This document shows, piece by piece, positions 17,300 through 26,292 of a stretch of 64,000 bases of DNA (the first letter of the stretch is position 1; each line of letters starts with the position of its first letter). The stretch spans positions 148,238-212,237 of the forward strand of contig JAGWFS010000004.1 in assembly GCA_028867785.1 (NCBI GenBank), read 5' to 3'. This DNA comes from Nitrososphaerota archaeon. GTDB taxonomy: Archaea > Thermoproteota > Nitrososphaeria > Nitrososphaerales > Nitrosopumilaceae. Position numbers and translations under genes: made by a program. Below the pieces are notes generated by a model. It saw only the letters and a list, made by a program, of their open reading frames with translations, ran no database searches and was not told the DNA's origin.

Positions 17300-17300
17300 T
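17284..17300 (+). terminator. T-rich terminator shared by the surface genes
   Basis: TACTTTTTCATTTTTTT directly follows the stop. Archaeal RNAP terminates at such T runs. The same run lies inside the repeat after proteins 1 and 2, and a shortened form (CTACTTTTTCA) follows protein 4. It is absent after protein 3, where the match breaks at CTAGAAC. Confidence 0.6.
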
Positions 17301-17345
17301 ACATGCCATAGCAAAGGAAATATACGACATAAAGACAAACCGACT

Positions 17346-18227
17346 ATGCGTACAGGGGCATTATTGTCGATTTCTTTTTTCGCATTATCTTTGTTTTCAG
17401 TACAAGTATTTGCCCAAACAACCACATCTGCCAGCAACACTATCACACCCACTGCACCTACAACGCCATCAATCACAGTCAGTACAGACAGAGGGTCTTA
17501 TTTAATAGGAGATACAATAGTCATCTCAGGTCAGGTCCAAGCAGTCGTACCTGGAACGCCACTAACAATTCAGATTTTGAACCCAAACAACAATCTGGTA
17601 CACGTTGATCAGATTGTTGTCTCTTCAGATGGCAAGTATACAGATGGCACCATTAAAGCATCATGTTCTCCAGATCAATCATGCCTATGGACAACAAGTG
17701 GCACCTACACGGTCAAAGTTCAATACGGACTACCCAATGTGACAGCGCAGACCACATTCACTTTCCAGAGCTCAGTTACTCCCATAAGCAATATTTTCCA
17801 GGTGAAAGATCCTAACAGCCAGCAAACCTTCAGTGTAAACTATACAATATCGGGTGGAAATGTAAAAGATATGACAATAGACGCCCAAAGCATATCGCTT
17901 GTTGTCTCCGTCAATTCCACAAGCGACGGTACCATCAAGTTACAGATGCCAAGAACTTTGATTGATGCCAAAACCAGCACTGGACAAGATGACTCTTTTA
18001 TAATTCTGATAGATGGGGCAGAGGTCAAGTCCCAAAGTGAATCATCCGATTCGCAATACAGAACATTGACAATACCATTTTTGCAAGGCGATCAAGACAT
18101 AGAGATCGTAGGTACACAGGTAGTTCCAGAATTTGGTCCGATCGCAGCTCTGGTACTTGCGATTGCAATTGTATCAATAATTGCAGTATCTGCAAAGACC
18201 GGACTAAGATTGATGCCAAAATACTAG
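17346..18227 (+). CDS. PEFG-anchored secreted surface protein 3 (293 aa)
   Basis: The signal peptide differs from proteins 1 and 2 (MRTGALLSISFFALSLFSVQVFA). A Thr/Pro-rich stretch and the same two-domain plan follow: an Ig/MG-like domain (VSTDRGSYLIGDTIVISGQV ... TYTVKVQYG) and a second domain (NYTISGGNVKDMTIDAQ, DGTIKLQMPRTLIDAK, YRTLTIPFLQGDQDIEI). The PEFG anchor is identical in DNA to its neighbours. The upstream AAATATACG near 17320 would allow a leaderless start at ATG 17346. There is no T run after the stop, so transcription may read into protein 4. Confidence 0.85.
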   Translation: MRTGALLSISFFALSLFSVQVFAQTTTSASNTITPTAPTTPSITVSTDRGSYLIGDTIVISGQVQAVVPGTPLTIQILNPNNNLVHVDQIVVSSDGKYTDGTIKASCSPDQSCLWTTSGTYTVKVQYGLPNVTAQTTFTFQSSVTPISNIFQVKDPNSQQTFSVNYTISGGNVKDMTIDAQSISLVVSVNSTSDGTIKLQMPRTLIDAKTSTGQDDSFIILIDGAEVKSQSESSDSQYRTLTIPFLQGDQDIEIVGTQVVPEFGPIAALVLAIAIVSIIAVSAKTGLRLMPKY

Positions 18228-18230
18228 AAC
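18121..18230 (+). repeat. Direct repeat of the anchor-coding 3' end, copy 3
   Basis: These 110 bases are identical to 17170-17279. The match breaks three bases after the TAG stop (GAAC, then TAGAAG). Confidence 0.97.
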
Positions 18231-18292
18231 TAGAAGTCAAATTTTCTTTTATCAATACATAAATACTCATTATCCTTGAGATGGACTAGCAA

Positions 18293-19588
18293 ATGAGAGC
18301 ATCGAGTGTCTTTTATGCAGTGTTAGTATCAATTATTACCGTTTTTGTATCATCTTTTCTCATTCTAACTCCTGTACATGGTGCAAGTTGTCCTTCCACG
18401 GGATGCGTGCAAGGCGGTGGCACATTAAATGTCAATGTGACTCCAACTACTGGTTCGTCGCCATTGCAAATTAGTTACAAGGTTTCGCTTACCGGTAGCA
18501 GTGCAATAAAAACCATAGTTTTGAATTTTGGAGACGGTAGTTCAGTAAACAGTGTCGCCAATGGAACACACACATATCAATCAGCTGGAAACTACACGGG
18601 CACTGTCGATGTCGATGCTAAGGACGGAACTAGTTATACCCAAACATTTTCAGTCACAGTCACAGGATCAATAGGGGCTAATGTATTCAATGCCACAATA
18701 CCCAATCCAGACAATGGTACGATGAATGCATACAAATACTTCCTCCAGAAACACAACAATACCCTGGCAGCAACAAGTCAGGTACCCCTCGCAGTACAGA
18801 CAGATGCGCCTTCTTATTCACAAGGAGACACAGTGATCATTCGTGGCACAGTCAAAGATGTGTCAAATCAAACTGCAGTGACGCTCAGGGTATTCAATAC
18901 TCTAAAGAACATGGTTTCAATAGCACAGCTTATTCCTGCTTCGGATGGAAGCTTTTCTACCAAAGTACTGGCTACCGGTCCACTATGGACCAAGGCAGGC
19001 AACTATACTATAATTGCCCAGTATGGTCCAGCTACAAATTCCACTACTAGCTTCCAATATGGTGGTGGCGATGGCTCATCAAAGATATCCGCACCGCCAA
19101 CAAACAGCAGATTTGCATTACAGACCAGCGCAGGAACGTTCAACATACCGTACACAATACGAGGTGGAACAGTACAAAACATGCAGCTTGACGGAAAGAG
19201 TCACGTACTAACCATCACTATCAATGCACCTTCAGACGGATCCATAAACGTAGACATTCCAAGAGCATTCATGGATTCCAAACAACAAATATCTATACCA
19301 ACTGGGCCCAACAGTACGTCAACCACACAGGTGAACCAAGCAGAACTGCCAGATCAGCCATTCACAGTACAAGTGGGCGGACAGAGTGCACAAGTTACAG
19401 AGATAAAAACACCAACCACAAGAACGCTCGGCATATCATTCCACAAGGGAGACACCACAATCGACATATTGGGAACAGTCTCGGTTCCAGAATTTGGTCC
19501 GATCGCAGCTCTGGTACTTGCGATTGCAATTGTATCAATAATTGCAGTATCTGCAAAGACCGGACTAAGATTGATGCCAAAATACTAG
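18293..19588 (+). CDS. PEFG-anchored secreted surface protein 4 with an added PKD domain (431 aa)
   Basis: The signal peptide (hydrophobic to about residue 30, VHGAS) is followed by a PKD domain at about 40-125 (VLNFGDGSSVNSVANGTHTY ... AGNYTGTVDV). Next come the array's Ig/MG-like domain (VQTDAPSYSQGDTVIIRGTV ... NYTIIAQYG), the second shared domain (YTIRGGTVQNMQLDGK, DGSINVDIPRAFMDSK) and the PEFG anchor. The PKD domain is absent from the other three. The upstream region ACATAAATACTCATT resembles the promoter of proteins 1 and 2 (ACATAAATACCCATT), so regulation may be shared. Confidence 0.87.
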   Translation: MRASSVFYAVLVSIITVFVSSFLILTPVHGASCPSTGCVQGGGTLNVNVTPTTGSSPLQISYKVSLTGSSAIKTIVLNFGDGSSVNSVANGTHTYQSAGNYTGTVDVDAKDGTSYTQTFSVTVTGSIGANVFNATIPNPDNGTMNAYKYFLQKHNNTLAATSQVPLAVQTDAPSYSQGDTVIIRGTVKDVSNQTAVTLRVFNTLKNMVSIAQLIPASDGSFSTKVLATGPLWTKAGNYTIIAQYGPATNSTTSFQYGGGDGSSKISAPPTNSRFALQTSAGTFNIPYTIRGGTVQNMQLDGKSHVLTITINAPSDGSINVDIPRAFMDSKQQISIPTGPNSTSTTQVNQAELPDQPFTVQVGGQSAQVTEIKTPTTRTLGISFHKGDTTIDILGTVSVPEFGPIAALVLAIAIVSIIAVSAKTGLRLMPKY

Positions 19589-19605
19589 AACACTCTACTT
19601 TTTCA
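19484..19605 (+). repeat. Direct repeat of the anchor-coding 3' end, copy 4
   Basis: These 122 bases are identical to 16158-16279, including the stop and most of the T-rich terminator. Confidence 0.97.
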
Positions 19606-19711
19606 AATCAACACACAAGAAAGCAAAGTACATCAGGCAGACACCATCTTACAAACATATCACAGTACAATCTTACTTAGATTATTATACAACCAGAGGA
19701 AGAGTCAATTG

Positions 19712-20047
19712 ATGCATTTCGAATTTGAGGAATTCGAATCTCCGGAGGACATATTTGTATACATGTCAACCATGGCGCCTCCAATGAAAAGCATGTTACC
19801 GATAAATTCCTACAGGGGATATATTTTTTCCATGATCCCTCTAAATCCCACAACAGGAGATTCTTATCTTATCATATACACCAAAGGCAAAATCGGCGAG
19901 AAACTGCTTGAATTTGACATGAACATGAAAAAATACAGACCAGTAGAGACAGCAGATAGGGCTGACAAGATATATTTTGTCGTACTTACGCCAAAAAGAA
20001 ACACGATTGCTGACGCTGCAATAAAGGAATTAGAAAAATCTACATAG
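19712..20047 (+). CDS. Conserved-looking small protein of unknown function
   Basis: The protein has 111 aa from ATG 19712; a TTG three bases earlier is possible. It begins MHFEFEEFESPEDIFVYM and looks like an alpha/beta fold with several strands (YRGYIFSMIPL, SYLIIYTKGKIGEKLLEF, DKIYFVVLTPK) and no signal or membrane segment. The family is not recognised. Its stop overlaps the end of the convergent radical SAM gene by 8 bases. A purine-rich AGAGGAAGAG precedes the start. Confidence 0.6.
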   Translation: MHFEFEEFESPEDIFVYMSTMAPPMKSMLPINSYRGYIFSMIPLNPTTGDSYLIIYTKGKIGEKLLEFDMNMKKYRPVETADRADKIYFVVLTPKRNTIADAAIKELEKST

Positions 20048-21605
20048 TATATGCAGGAGCATTAACAGACTTGCTTCTGGCATACTTTTCCATCATTTCT
20101 TCAGGAAGCTTGCCGTTGAACAGTTCCTTGCACAAGCCCCTCAGATAGCGCATTATTGCCCACGTTCCGGCCTTTATCATACTGTACATCACCGGCTTCA
20201 TAAGAGGTCCATATGTCTTGTTTCTAAGAATTATAGGAATGATATCATTAATCACTCGCAGGTTGTGTTCCCAGCATTTCCAGAACAGAGTAAACTGAGC
20301 CTCATTCAGGTTACCAAAATGCATCGAGTTTTTCTCGTTAAAGTCCTGATAGAGCAATGGAGCTACAATGCCCCTCATGTTCATGCGCTTGAAATCATCA
20401 ATAAGGTCTATCGTATACTGCGTCTCATCAGGGGTTTCATCAGGCCAGCCTATGATCAGCGTTGCAGCTGGGAACCAGTGGTTCTGGTTCATTATCTTTG
20501 CTCCCTCTCGGACAACCCATCCCCATTCATCAGTTGAAAATGGTTTTGTCTTCACTCCAAGATGTTTCTTGACCATCCTTGGTGCTACAGTTTCTATTCC
20601 AAGATTTGTTGCAAGCCATTTTTCATTGCTCATTCCGTTTATCTCGGATATATCATGGAATAATTTTGGATCGGCACATACGGCAGAGAATGTCATGTGG
20701 GTAGTTCCGACAAATCTAGCGCCAAGCGACTTGAGTCCCTTCCACAATTCAGTTATTGCGTCATAGTTTGGTCTAAACTCACGATTATCACATCCGTAGA
20801 GCAGCATTTCGTCTGAATGCAACCAGATAGAATCGAAACCATAGTCCAGATTGATTTTTGCTTCCTGCCGCAGTCTTTCAAGCGGTAGATCCTTCTTTGA
20901 TCTTTTATTGACATCACAAAAGTCACAGCCCCTTCCGCATCCTCGCATGGCTTCAATAAGCGAGTTTACAGTAGGACCTTGAATCATCGGTATATTCTGA
21001 ATATTTTTTACAAAACAATGCATCAACTCCGGGGCATCGCCTTTTTCCAGATCATTGAACAAGTCCAGTGCAAGCTCATCAGCCTCTCCTACTACAACGG
21101 TATCAAGGCCGTGAATCTTCATTCTTTCAGTTTTTGCAAGTTCCCATGCACCGTTTCCACCAACGGCCACATGGAAATTGTATTTTTTCTTGAGCTGAAT
21201 AATTTTAGCACACATTCTTTTGAATTTCATGGCAACATACGAGAGTTTTTCAGGAGACATGGTAGTAGTAACCGGAGCCATACCGAGCGGATCCATTACG
21301 TTTATTCCTACAACCTTGGTATCCGGTCCTATACATTTTTCAAGATAATCAGGATTTGCAATAAAGACCTCGTCGCGCTTGTAACCTTGCAACAGCGAAG
21401 CTTCTACTCTGCGCAAACCAACTTGAGCTACTTTTGCCTCGCCAGTAACTACATTGGTCTCTACTGGAGGACAAAACACCTTGTCAAAAACCCATTCTGG
21501 AATAACCTCATAGGGACCGCATGCGATAAAGCCATAGAGAAAGTTTCCACGATAATTAGTCATCAGGCTACGATCTGCGGTGAGAACTATTCTCTTGCCT
21601 GCCAT
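20040..21605 (-). CDS. B12-binding-type radical SAM protein, possibly GrsA-like (GDGT ring synthase)
   Basis: This 521-aa protein has an N-terminal region of about 190 residues with a Rossmann-like, cobalamin-binding-type arrangement (VVGINVMDPLGMAPVTT, HVAVGGNGAWEL). A radical SAM core follows with CGRGCDFC (C-x3-C-x2-C) near residue 220 and later WLHSDEMLLYG and TLIIGWPDETPDET segments typical of the class. Thaumarchaea make crenarchaeol, and GrsA enzymes that add rings to tetraether lipids belong to this superfamily. The opening IVLTADRSLMTNYRG and the overall length are compatible, but I assign GrsA only as a candidate. Other B12 radical SAM methylases remain possible. Confidence 0.8.
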   Translation of the reverse strand: MAGKRIVLTADRSLMTNYRGNFLYGFIACGPYEVIPEWVFDKVFCPPVETNVVTGEAKVAQVGLRRVEASLLQGYKRDEVFIANPDYLEKCIGPDTKVVGINVMDPLGMAPVTTTMSPEKLSYVAMKFKRMCAKIIQLKKKYNFHVAVGGNGAWELAKTERMKIHGLDTVVVGEADELALDLFNDLEKGDAPELMHCFVKNIQNIPMIQGPTVNSLIEAMRGCGRGCDFCDVNKRSKKDLPLERLRQEAKINLDYGFDSIWLHSDEMLLYGCDNREFRPNYDAITELWKGLKSLGARFVGTTHMTFSAVCADPKLFHDISEINGMSNEKWLATNLGIETVAPRMVKKHLGVKTKPFSTDEWGWVVREGAKIMNQNHWFPAATLIIGWPDETPDETQYTIDLIDDFKRMNMRGIVAPLLYQDFNEKNSMHFGNLNEAQFTLFWKCWEHNLRVINDIIPIILRNKTYGPLMKPVMYSMIKAGTWAIMRYLRGLCKELFNGKLPEEMMEKYARSKSVNAPAYTM

Positions 21606-21680
21606 TCTTCTAGTTCTTTTTTACTACGATATAAATCGTTTACCACATAGTCGCGTTTTGAGAAAATTCCACTTTTGACA

Positions 21681-21686
21681 TATAAA
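21681..21686 (+). promoter_or_regulatory. TATA box of the VIT-family gene
   Basis: TATAAA lies 25-30 bases before ATG 21711, placing transcription start at about 21709. It lies inside the longer reading frame opened by TTG 21675, so that upstream start cannot be used from this promoter. Confidence 0.65.
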
Positions 21687-21710
21687 TTGGCGATATACAA
21701 TCTACAGCAT

Positions 21711-22430
21711 ATGGGCATATCAGAACCAAGACATGTTGAGAGACACCAGAAAGAGAGTAGCTCGATAAGGGACTTTGTATTTGGTTTTGGGGACGGGATA
21801 AACACATCGTTGGGGCTTGTGGCAGGGGTTGGAGGAGCTGATCAGGCCTCAAGTGTAATCATATTGGCTGCAATAGTAGCAATGTTTACCGGTGCAAAAG
21901 CAATGGCAGTCCAGAATTATTTGGCAGTAAGATCACAGAGGCAAATACTACAATCTGAGATTGAACGAGAAAAATGGGAGATGGAAAACGTCCCAGAAGC
22001 AGAAAGGTCTGAAATAAGGGAGATTTACAAAGCAAAGGGATTTTCTGGAACCGAGCTTGAAAACATAGTTAGCAGGATTACTTCGGATAAAAAAGTATGG
22101 CTTGACACTATGCTTGCAGAAGAATTGAAAATGAATATGGAAATAGTAGGCAGCCCGCTGAAGAGCGCATTCCGCATGTTTGGCGCGTTTCTGGTAGGAG
22201 GCATTTTGCCAATAATCCCATATTTCTTTTCAAGCGGATACGAACCGCTAGCAATAGCTGTTGGTACAAGCCTGTCTGCATCATTTGTTATTGGGGCAAT
22301 CAAGTCGAAGATGGCAAATTTGAACATAGTGTGGGGCGGATTTGAAATGGCAGGACTTGGTACCGGTATTGCGCTGATAGGATATGGAATAGGTTCGGAG
22401 CTAGGCCACATCGGCATAATCAAGACATAG
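21711..22430 (+). CDS. VIT1/CCC1-family transporter (iron/manganese)
   Basis: The protein has 239 aa from ATG 21711. It shows the family signature SSIRDFVFGFGDGINTSLGL in the first membrane helix, a cytoplasmic helical loop rich in Glu (EREKWEMENVPEAERSEIREIY, metal-binding region in the family), and three further membrane segments (FGAFLVGGILPIIPYFF; PLAIAVGTSLSASFVIGAI; GLGTGIALIGYGIGSELG). VIT/CCC1 proteins export Fe2+ or Mn2+ from the cytoplasm. The TATA box at 21681 fixes a nearly leaderless start. The 3' end overlaps larB tail to tail by 11 bases. Confidence 0.88.
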   Translation: MGISEPRHVERHQKESSSIRDFVFGFGDGINTSLGLVAGVGGADQASSVIILAAIVAMFTGAKAMAVQNYLAVRSQRQILQSEIEREKWEMENVPEAERSEIREIYKAKGFSGTELENIVSRITSDKKVWLDTMLAEELKMNMEIVGSPLKSAFRMFGAFLVGGILPIIPYFFSSGYEPLAIAVGTSLSASFVIGAIKSKMANLNIVWGGFEMAGLGTGIALIGYGIGSELGHIGIIKT

Positions 22431-23202
22431 TTTTACTCATGGCAATTCTATTTGCAACGTTTGCTGCAAAAGCTCCTGCGCCTATCCCGTTATCTATATT
22501 CACAACAGAAAGCCCCAGTGTGCAGCTTTGGAGCATTGAGGCAAGTGCAGCAACGCCTTTTGCCCCATACCCGTACCCCACAGATGACGGAACTCCAATC
22601 ACCGGTATGTCAACTAGTGACGAGACAACAGATGCAAGCGCGCCTTCCATTCCGGCTACAACAATAATTACGTCCACTTCTTCGCTTATCATTTTCTTAA
22701 TTATTGGAAAGACCCTGTGCAGACCTGCTATGCCTACATCGTAGCTTGTGATGCATTTACAGCCCATTGCCTCACACATTAGTCTGGCCTCCTCTGCCAC
22801 GCCGATATCAGAAGTGCCAGCTGTCAATACTCCTATCTTGCCACCTGATGACGGCAATTTCTTATAGAATAGAATAGACGTGGTATTTCTTCCTACATGT
22901 ATCTTGAGTTTATTTTTTTTAGAAAAAGAGACAATTTTTTTGTAATGGTCTTTGTTAATTCTTGAAGCTAGTACACAGTCTGATCTAGCCATCGTTACAA
23001 GCACTATCTTTTTCAGATCTGCAAGTTGCTTGCTTTGGGCAAATACCACTTCTGGAACTCCCCTTCGGATCTTTCTTCCTACATCAAATTTTGCAAAGTC
23101 TTCTATTTTTTCTACGGAATGAAGGGAGAGCAGTTTTTTCGCCTTGGCTGTGCTAATCTTTCCCAGTTCAAGCGATTTGAGTATCTCTAAAAGTTCCAAC
23201 AA
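22420..23202 (-). CDS. larB: LarB, nickel-pincer cofactor biosynthesis (AIR-carboxylase-like)
   Basis: This 260-aa protein is related to PurE. A helical N-terminal part precedes a C-terminal domain with GKIGVLTAGTSDIGVAEEA, DVIIVVAGMEGALASVV, VIGVPSSVGYG and INIDNG-like (VVNIDNGIGAG) motifs, all diagnostic of LarB. LarB carboxylates and hydrolyses nicotinic acid adenine dinucleotide in the first step of the nickel-pincer nucleotide cofactor. It is near larC and larE, separated from them by mdh on the same strand as larB. No gene for LarA itself is in the window. Confidence 0.9.
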   Translation of the reverse strand: MLELLEILKSLELGKISTAKAKKLLSLHSVEKIEDFAKFDVGRKIRRGVPEVVFAQSKQLADLKKIVLVTMARSDCVLASRINKDHYKKIVSFSKKNKLKIHVGRNTTSILFYKKLPSSGGKIGVLTAGTSDIGVAEEARLMCEAMGCKCITSYDVGIAGLHRVFPIIKKMISEEVDVIIVVAGMEGALASVVSSLVDIPVIGVPSSVGYGYGAKGVAALASMLQSCTLGLSVVNIDNGIGAGAFAANVANRIAMSKTMS

Positions 23203-23235
23203 TATTCATGTTTGCTTGTGGGGTTAAAAATTTGA

Positions 23236-24150
23236 TCAGAGTTCAAGGCCAGAAATGGCGGTTTTGACGCTTTCTACCCCATTCTTGAACCATTCCTTTT
23301 CACTAGAATCTAGATCCAGTTCTATGACTTTTTCTACGCCATTTTTGCCAAGTACTGCAGGAACCCCGATTGAAACATCAGAATATCCATATTCTCCGTC
23401 AAGATAAGTCGCTACAGGTATGACCTGCTTTGTATCCCTCACTACTGCTTCAACAATTGCAGAAATTGCATTTCCCGGTGCGTGAACGGTAGCCCCTTTG
23501 AGTTCAATTACTTTTGCTGCAACCTGTCTTGTATTTTGCACAAGTTCATCAGTTTTCTGCTTTGGCAACAACGAAGTAAGAGGAACTCCTGAGACTGTGG
23601 AATATCTAGGTAGAGGCAACATGTTCTCTCCATGTTCCCCTATGACCAAACCACGAATTGAGTTACGAGAATAGCCTGTAGACTCGTGAATAAACTGGAC
23701 AAATCTTGACAAGTCAAGCATGTTACCCATTCCAAATACCCTATTTTTTTGAAATCCTGAGACTTTGTATGTGAGATACGCCATTGGATCCAGAGGGTTT
23801 GTCACTGGAATTATCATGGTATCTTTTGCAAATTTCTTTATGTTTTCCACCACGCCTTTTACAATTGACGTATTAATTTTCAGCAGATCCATTCTTGTCA
23901 TTCCTGGTTTTCTTCCTGAACCGGCTACAACGACCACTATGTCTGATCCTTTCATCTCAGAGTAATCATTTGAGCCTCGGATGTTCACATCTATTCCCTT
24001 TTCAGACAACATATGGTTGAGGTCCATGGCTTCTCCTTGCGGAAGACCTTGTACCACATCAAGTAGAAGAATTTCATCGGTCACTTTACGTAGTGCAGTG
24101 AAAAGTGCAGCTGCTCCTCCCACCTTGCCAGAACCGATAATTGTGATCAC
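23236..24150 (-). CDS. mdh: Malate dehydrogenase
   Basis: This 304-aa LDH/MDH-family protein has the Rossmann start [15 protein letters not shown], the mobile loop with [12 protein letters not shown] (the Arg of the RKPGMTR block indicates malate rather than lactate), catalytic [11 protein letters not shown] with its His, and TNPLDPM. It interconverts malate and oxaloacetate with NAD(P). The start is GTG at 24150, preceded by GGAGG 7 bases upstream. An out-of-frame ATG overlaps that ribosome site. It lies between larB and larC, 33 bases upstream of larB on the same strand. Confidence 0.95.
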   Translation of the reverse strand: MITIIGSGKVGGAAALFTALRKVTDEILLLDVVQGLPQGEAMDLNHMLSEKGIDVNIRGSNDYSEMKGSDIVVVVAGSGRKPGMTRMDLLKINTSIVKGVVENIKKFAKDTMIIPVTNPLDPMAYLTYKVSGFQKNRVFGMGNMLDLSRFVQFIHESTGYSRNSIRGLVIGEHGENMLPLPRYSTVSGVPLTSLLPKQKTDELVQNTRQVAAKVIELKGATVHAPGNAISAIVEAVVRDTKQVIPVATYLDGEYGYSDVSIGVPAVLGKNGVEKVIELDLDSSEKEWFKNGVESVKTAISGLEL

Positions 24151-24234
24151 AGTGTGGCCTCCATTTATTCACTAATTAAATCTCACTATTTTTTCAAGAT
24201 CAACACAAAAAAACTGCTTACAATAAAATTATAA

Positions 24235-24242
24235 TTTATATG
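24235..24242 (+). promoter_or_regulatory. TATA box of the larC-larE-desulfurase operon
   Basis: TTTATATG is centred about 27 bases before the larC ATG at 24266, giving a leaderless transcript. Confidence 0.6.
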
Positions 24243-24265
24243 CATTCACAACTGCTTACAGGATC

Positions 24266-25495
24266 ATGGTCCTTGTGATTGATGCGCAGGTAGCAGGCAT
24301 TTCTGGTGACATGTTGCTTTCTGCTCTTGTAAACATGGGAGCCAACAAATCTAAAATCATAGACGGAGTACACATGGCAGAAAATTATCTCAAGGGTTCC
24401 AAGATTCAGAATATGGATTTTGAAAAAGTAACAAAGCATGGAACCGAAGCCACTAGATTGTCTTTAGACATAAAGGAAGAACACCATGAAAGGAGGGGAA
24501 TCGATATTCAAGATTGCATACTACAGACATCAGACAAAATAGGACTGTCTGAAAAAGCAAAAGTCTTTTCAAAAGAGAGCATCAGATCCCTAATCAGAGC
24601 AGAATCCAGAATTCATGGGGAGCCTGTAGAGTCTGTTCACTTCCACGAGGCATCAAGCATAGACACTGTAGTGGACATCATTGGCTCAGCAATAGCTCTT
24701 GATGACTTGGGGTTTTTCTCTGAGGAGACCATCTCCACACATGTTGCAGTGGGAGGAGGAACTTTGGACTTTTCACATGGCACTACATCAAATCCTGCAA
24801 GCGCAATCTTGGAAATATTTCGCAATTCTGACATAGCAATTAGCGGGGGCAGAATCAGGGAGGAGCTAACCACGCCTACGGGGGCAAGTTTGCTAGTCAA
24901 TCTTGCAAAGAGATGTTCAGAGTTTTACCCCGCAATGAAAGTCAAATCAATTGGATATGGTGCAGGTAGCAAAGACTTTGAGGGATTTCCAAATGTGCTC
25001 AAAATAGTCAGGGGGGAGAGCATTGACAAGTGGGAGCAAGACTCGGTTCAGATCATTGAGACAAACGTTGACGATGTTTCAGGAGAAGCGATAGGACACA
25101 TGGTTGACAAATTGATTTCAAATGGGGCAAGGGATGTCACTGTAACCCCAGCCATTACAAAAAAGGGCAGGCCGACCAGTATCATCTCTGTCATATGCGA
25201 TTCCTCAAATCTCAATGACATGATTAGCACAATCATCTCAGAGACCGGCACTCTTGGTGTAAGGGTCAGAACATCGAATCGCTATGTTGTTCCAAGATCT
25301 ACTGTCTCAGTACCAATTACAATACATGGTAAGAATTTTACCGTTCAATGCAAAGTGGCAAAAAATAACGAAGGAACAAGCTTCAAGGTAGAAGCAGACA
25401 ACATCAAACTGGTTTCAGAAACACTTGGAATCTCCTTCAGGGATGCAAACGTATTGATTATTACTGAAGTAAGACAAAAGTTACACCTGAAATGA
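24266..25495 (+). CDS. larC: LarC, nickel-insertion enzyme for the pincer cofactor
   Basis: This 409-aa protein matches the LarC family throughout: IDAQVAGISGDMLLSAL at the start, ESVHFHEASSIDTVVDIIG, LTTPTGASLL, then IETNVDDVSGEAIGHMVDKL and TPAITKKGRPTSIISVICD. LarC is a CTP-dependent cyclometallase that inserts Ni into the dithiolated pyridinium nucleotide. In some bacteria it is made by a programmed frameshift. Here one continuous ORF encodes both parts. The larE ATG overlaps the larC stop (ATGA), indicating coupling. Confidence 0.93.
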   Translation: MVLVIDAQVAGISGDMLLSALVNMGANKSKIIDGVHMAENYLKGSKIQNMDFEKVTKHGTEATRLSLDIKEEHHERRGIDIQDCILQTSDKIGLSEKAKVFSKESIRSLIRAESRIHGEPVESVHFHEASSIDTVVDIIGSAIALDDLGFFSEETISTHVAVGGGTLDFSHGTTSNPASAILEIFRNSDIAISGGRIREELTTPTGASLLVNLAKRCSEFYPAMKVKSIGYGAGSKDFEGFPNVLKIVRGESIDKWEQDSVQIIETNVDDVSGEAIGHMVDKLISNGARDVTVTPAITKKGRPTSIISVICDSSNLNDMISTIISETGTLGVRVRTSNRYVVPRSTVSVPITIHGKNFTVQCKVAKNNEGTSFKVEADNIKLVSETLGISFRDANVLIITEVRQKLHLK

Positions 25496-26292
25496 ACAAA
25501 TTAGAATCTCTGGTCAGATGGTTTGACGGTAAGAACAAGGTCATAGTAGCATTATCAGGCGGTGTCGATAGCGCATTGGTAGCATATGCAGCACACAAAT
25601 CGCTTGGAGATCTGGCAGTAGCTGTTACTGCAGATTATAAGACTCTGGCCCTAGAAGAATTGAATTCTGCAAAGAAGATCTGCTCTGAGATTGGAATAAG
25701 ACACATCATAACGGAATACAACGAACTTGAAAATCCAGATTTTGTCAAAAATGACAAGAATAGATGCTTTCATTGCAGGACACAGTTAGCTGCTCATCTA
25801 ACAGAACTATCAAAAAATCTCGGCGTTGATACAATAGTAGACGGAACCAACCTAGACGACCTTGGAGAATACCGACCTGGAATAGCTGCATTACGAGAAA
25901 ACGGTGTTCGCAGCCCTCTAGTAGAGGCAGGTCTGACCAAGACAGAAGTAAGGGAATTTGCAAGAGAATCAGGCCTTTCAGTTTACGACAGACCATCAAA
26001 TTCATGCCTTGCATCACGCATCCCATGGGGCCATGAGGTTACAGCAGAGAAACTGGCAAGAATAGAAAAGAGTGAGAACATAGTGAAGCATCTTTTTGGT
26101 GCAAAACAGGTCAGAGTACGGGATTTTGGAACAAAGGCAAGAATCGAGGTGGGACAAAATGAGACATACTTGCTCACAGATTTGCAAAAGATTTCCATAT
26201 TGACTGAGCGTCTAAAGGAACTTGGGTTTGAATCTATAATGATAGACCCCGAAGGATACCGTCCCGGCAAGCTAAATGTGATAGTGGATTGA
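25492..26292 (+). CDS. larE: LarE, sulfur transferase for the pincer cofactor
   Basis: This 266-aa PP-loop ATPase has ALSGGVDSALVAYA near residue 20 and VDGTNLDDLGEYRPG. Cysteines occur in NRCFHCR (C-x2-C) and in RPSNSCLASR, where the sacrificial Cys of the Lactiplantibacillus enzyme lies. LarE adds two sulfurs to the pyridinium precursor. The three-cysteine set is that reported for [4Fe-4S] LarE proteins that pass on sulfide instead of sacrificing their own Cys, which would fit the cysteine desulfurase directly downstream (the start of which overlaps the larE stop). The cluster type is inferred. Confidence 0.92.
   Translation: MNKLESLVRWFDGKNKVIVALSGGVDSALVAYAAHKSLGDLAVAVTADYKTLALEELNSAKKICSEIGIRHIITEYNELENPDFVKNDKNRCFHCRTQLAAHLTELSKNLGVDTIVDGTNLDDLGEYRPGIAALRENGVRSPLVEAGLTKTEVREFARESGLSVYDRPSNSCLASRIPWGHEVTAEKLARIEKSENIVKHLFGAKQVRVRDFGTKARIEVGQNETYLLTDLQKISILTERLKELGFESIMIDPEGYRPGKLNVIVD

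Noticed and set aside
24145..24163. Five-codon leader ORF (MEATL) overlapping the mdh start
   Set aside because: Its ATGGAGG is better explained as the GGAGG ribosome site for the GTG start of mdh.
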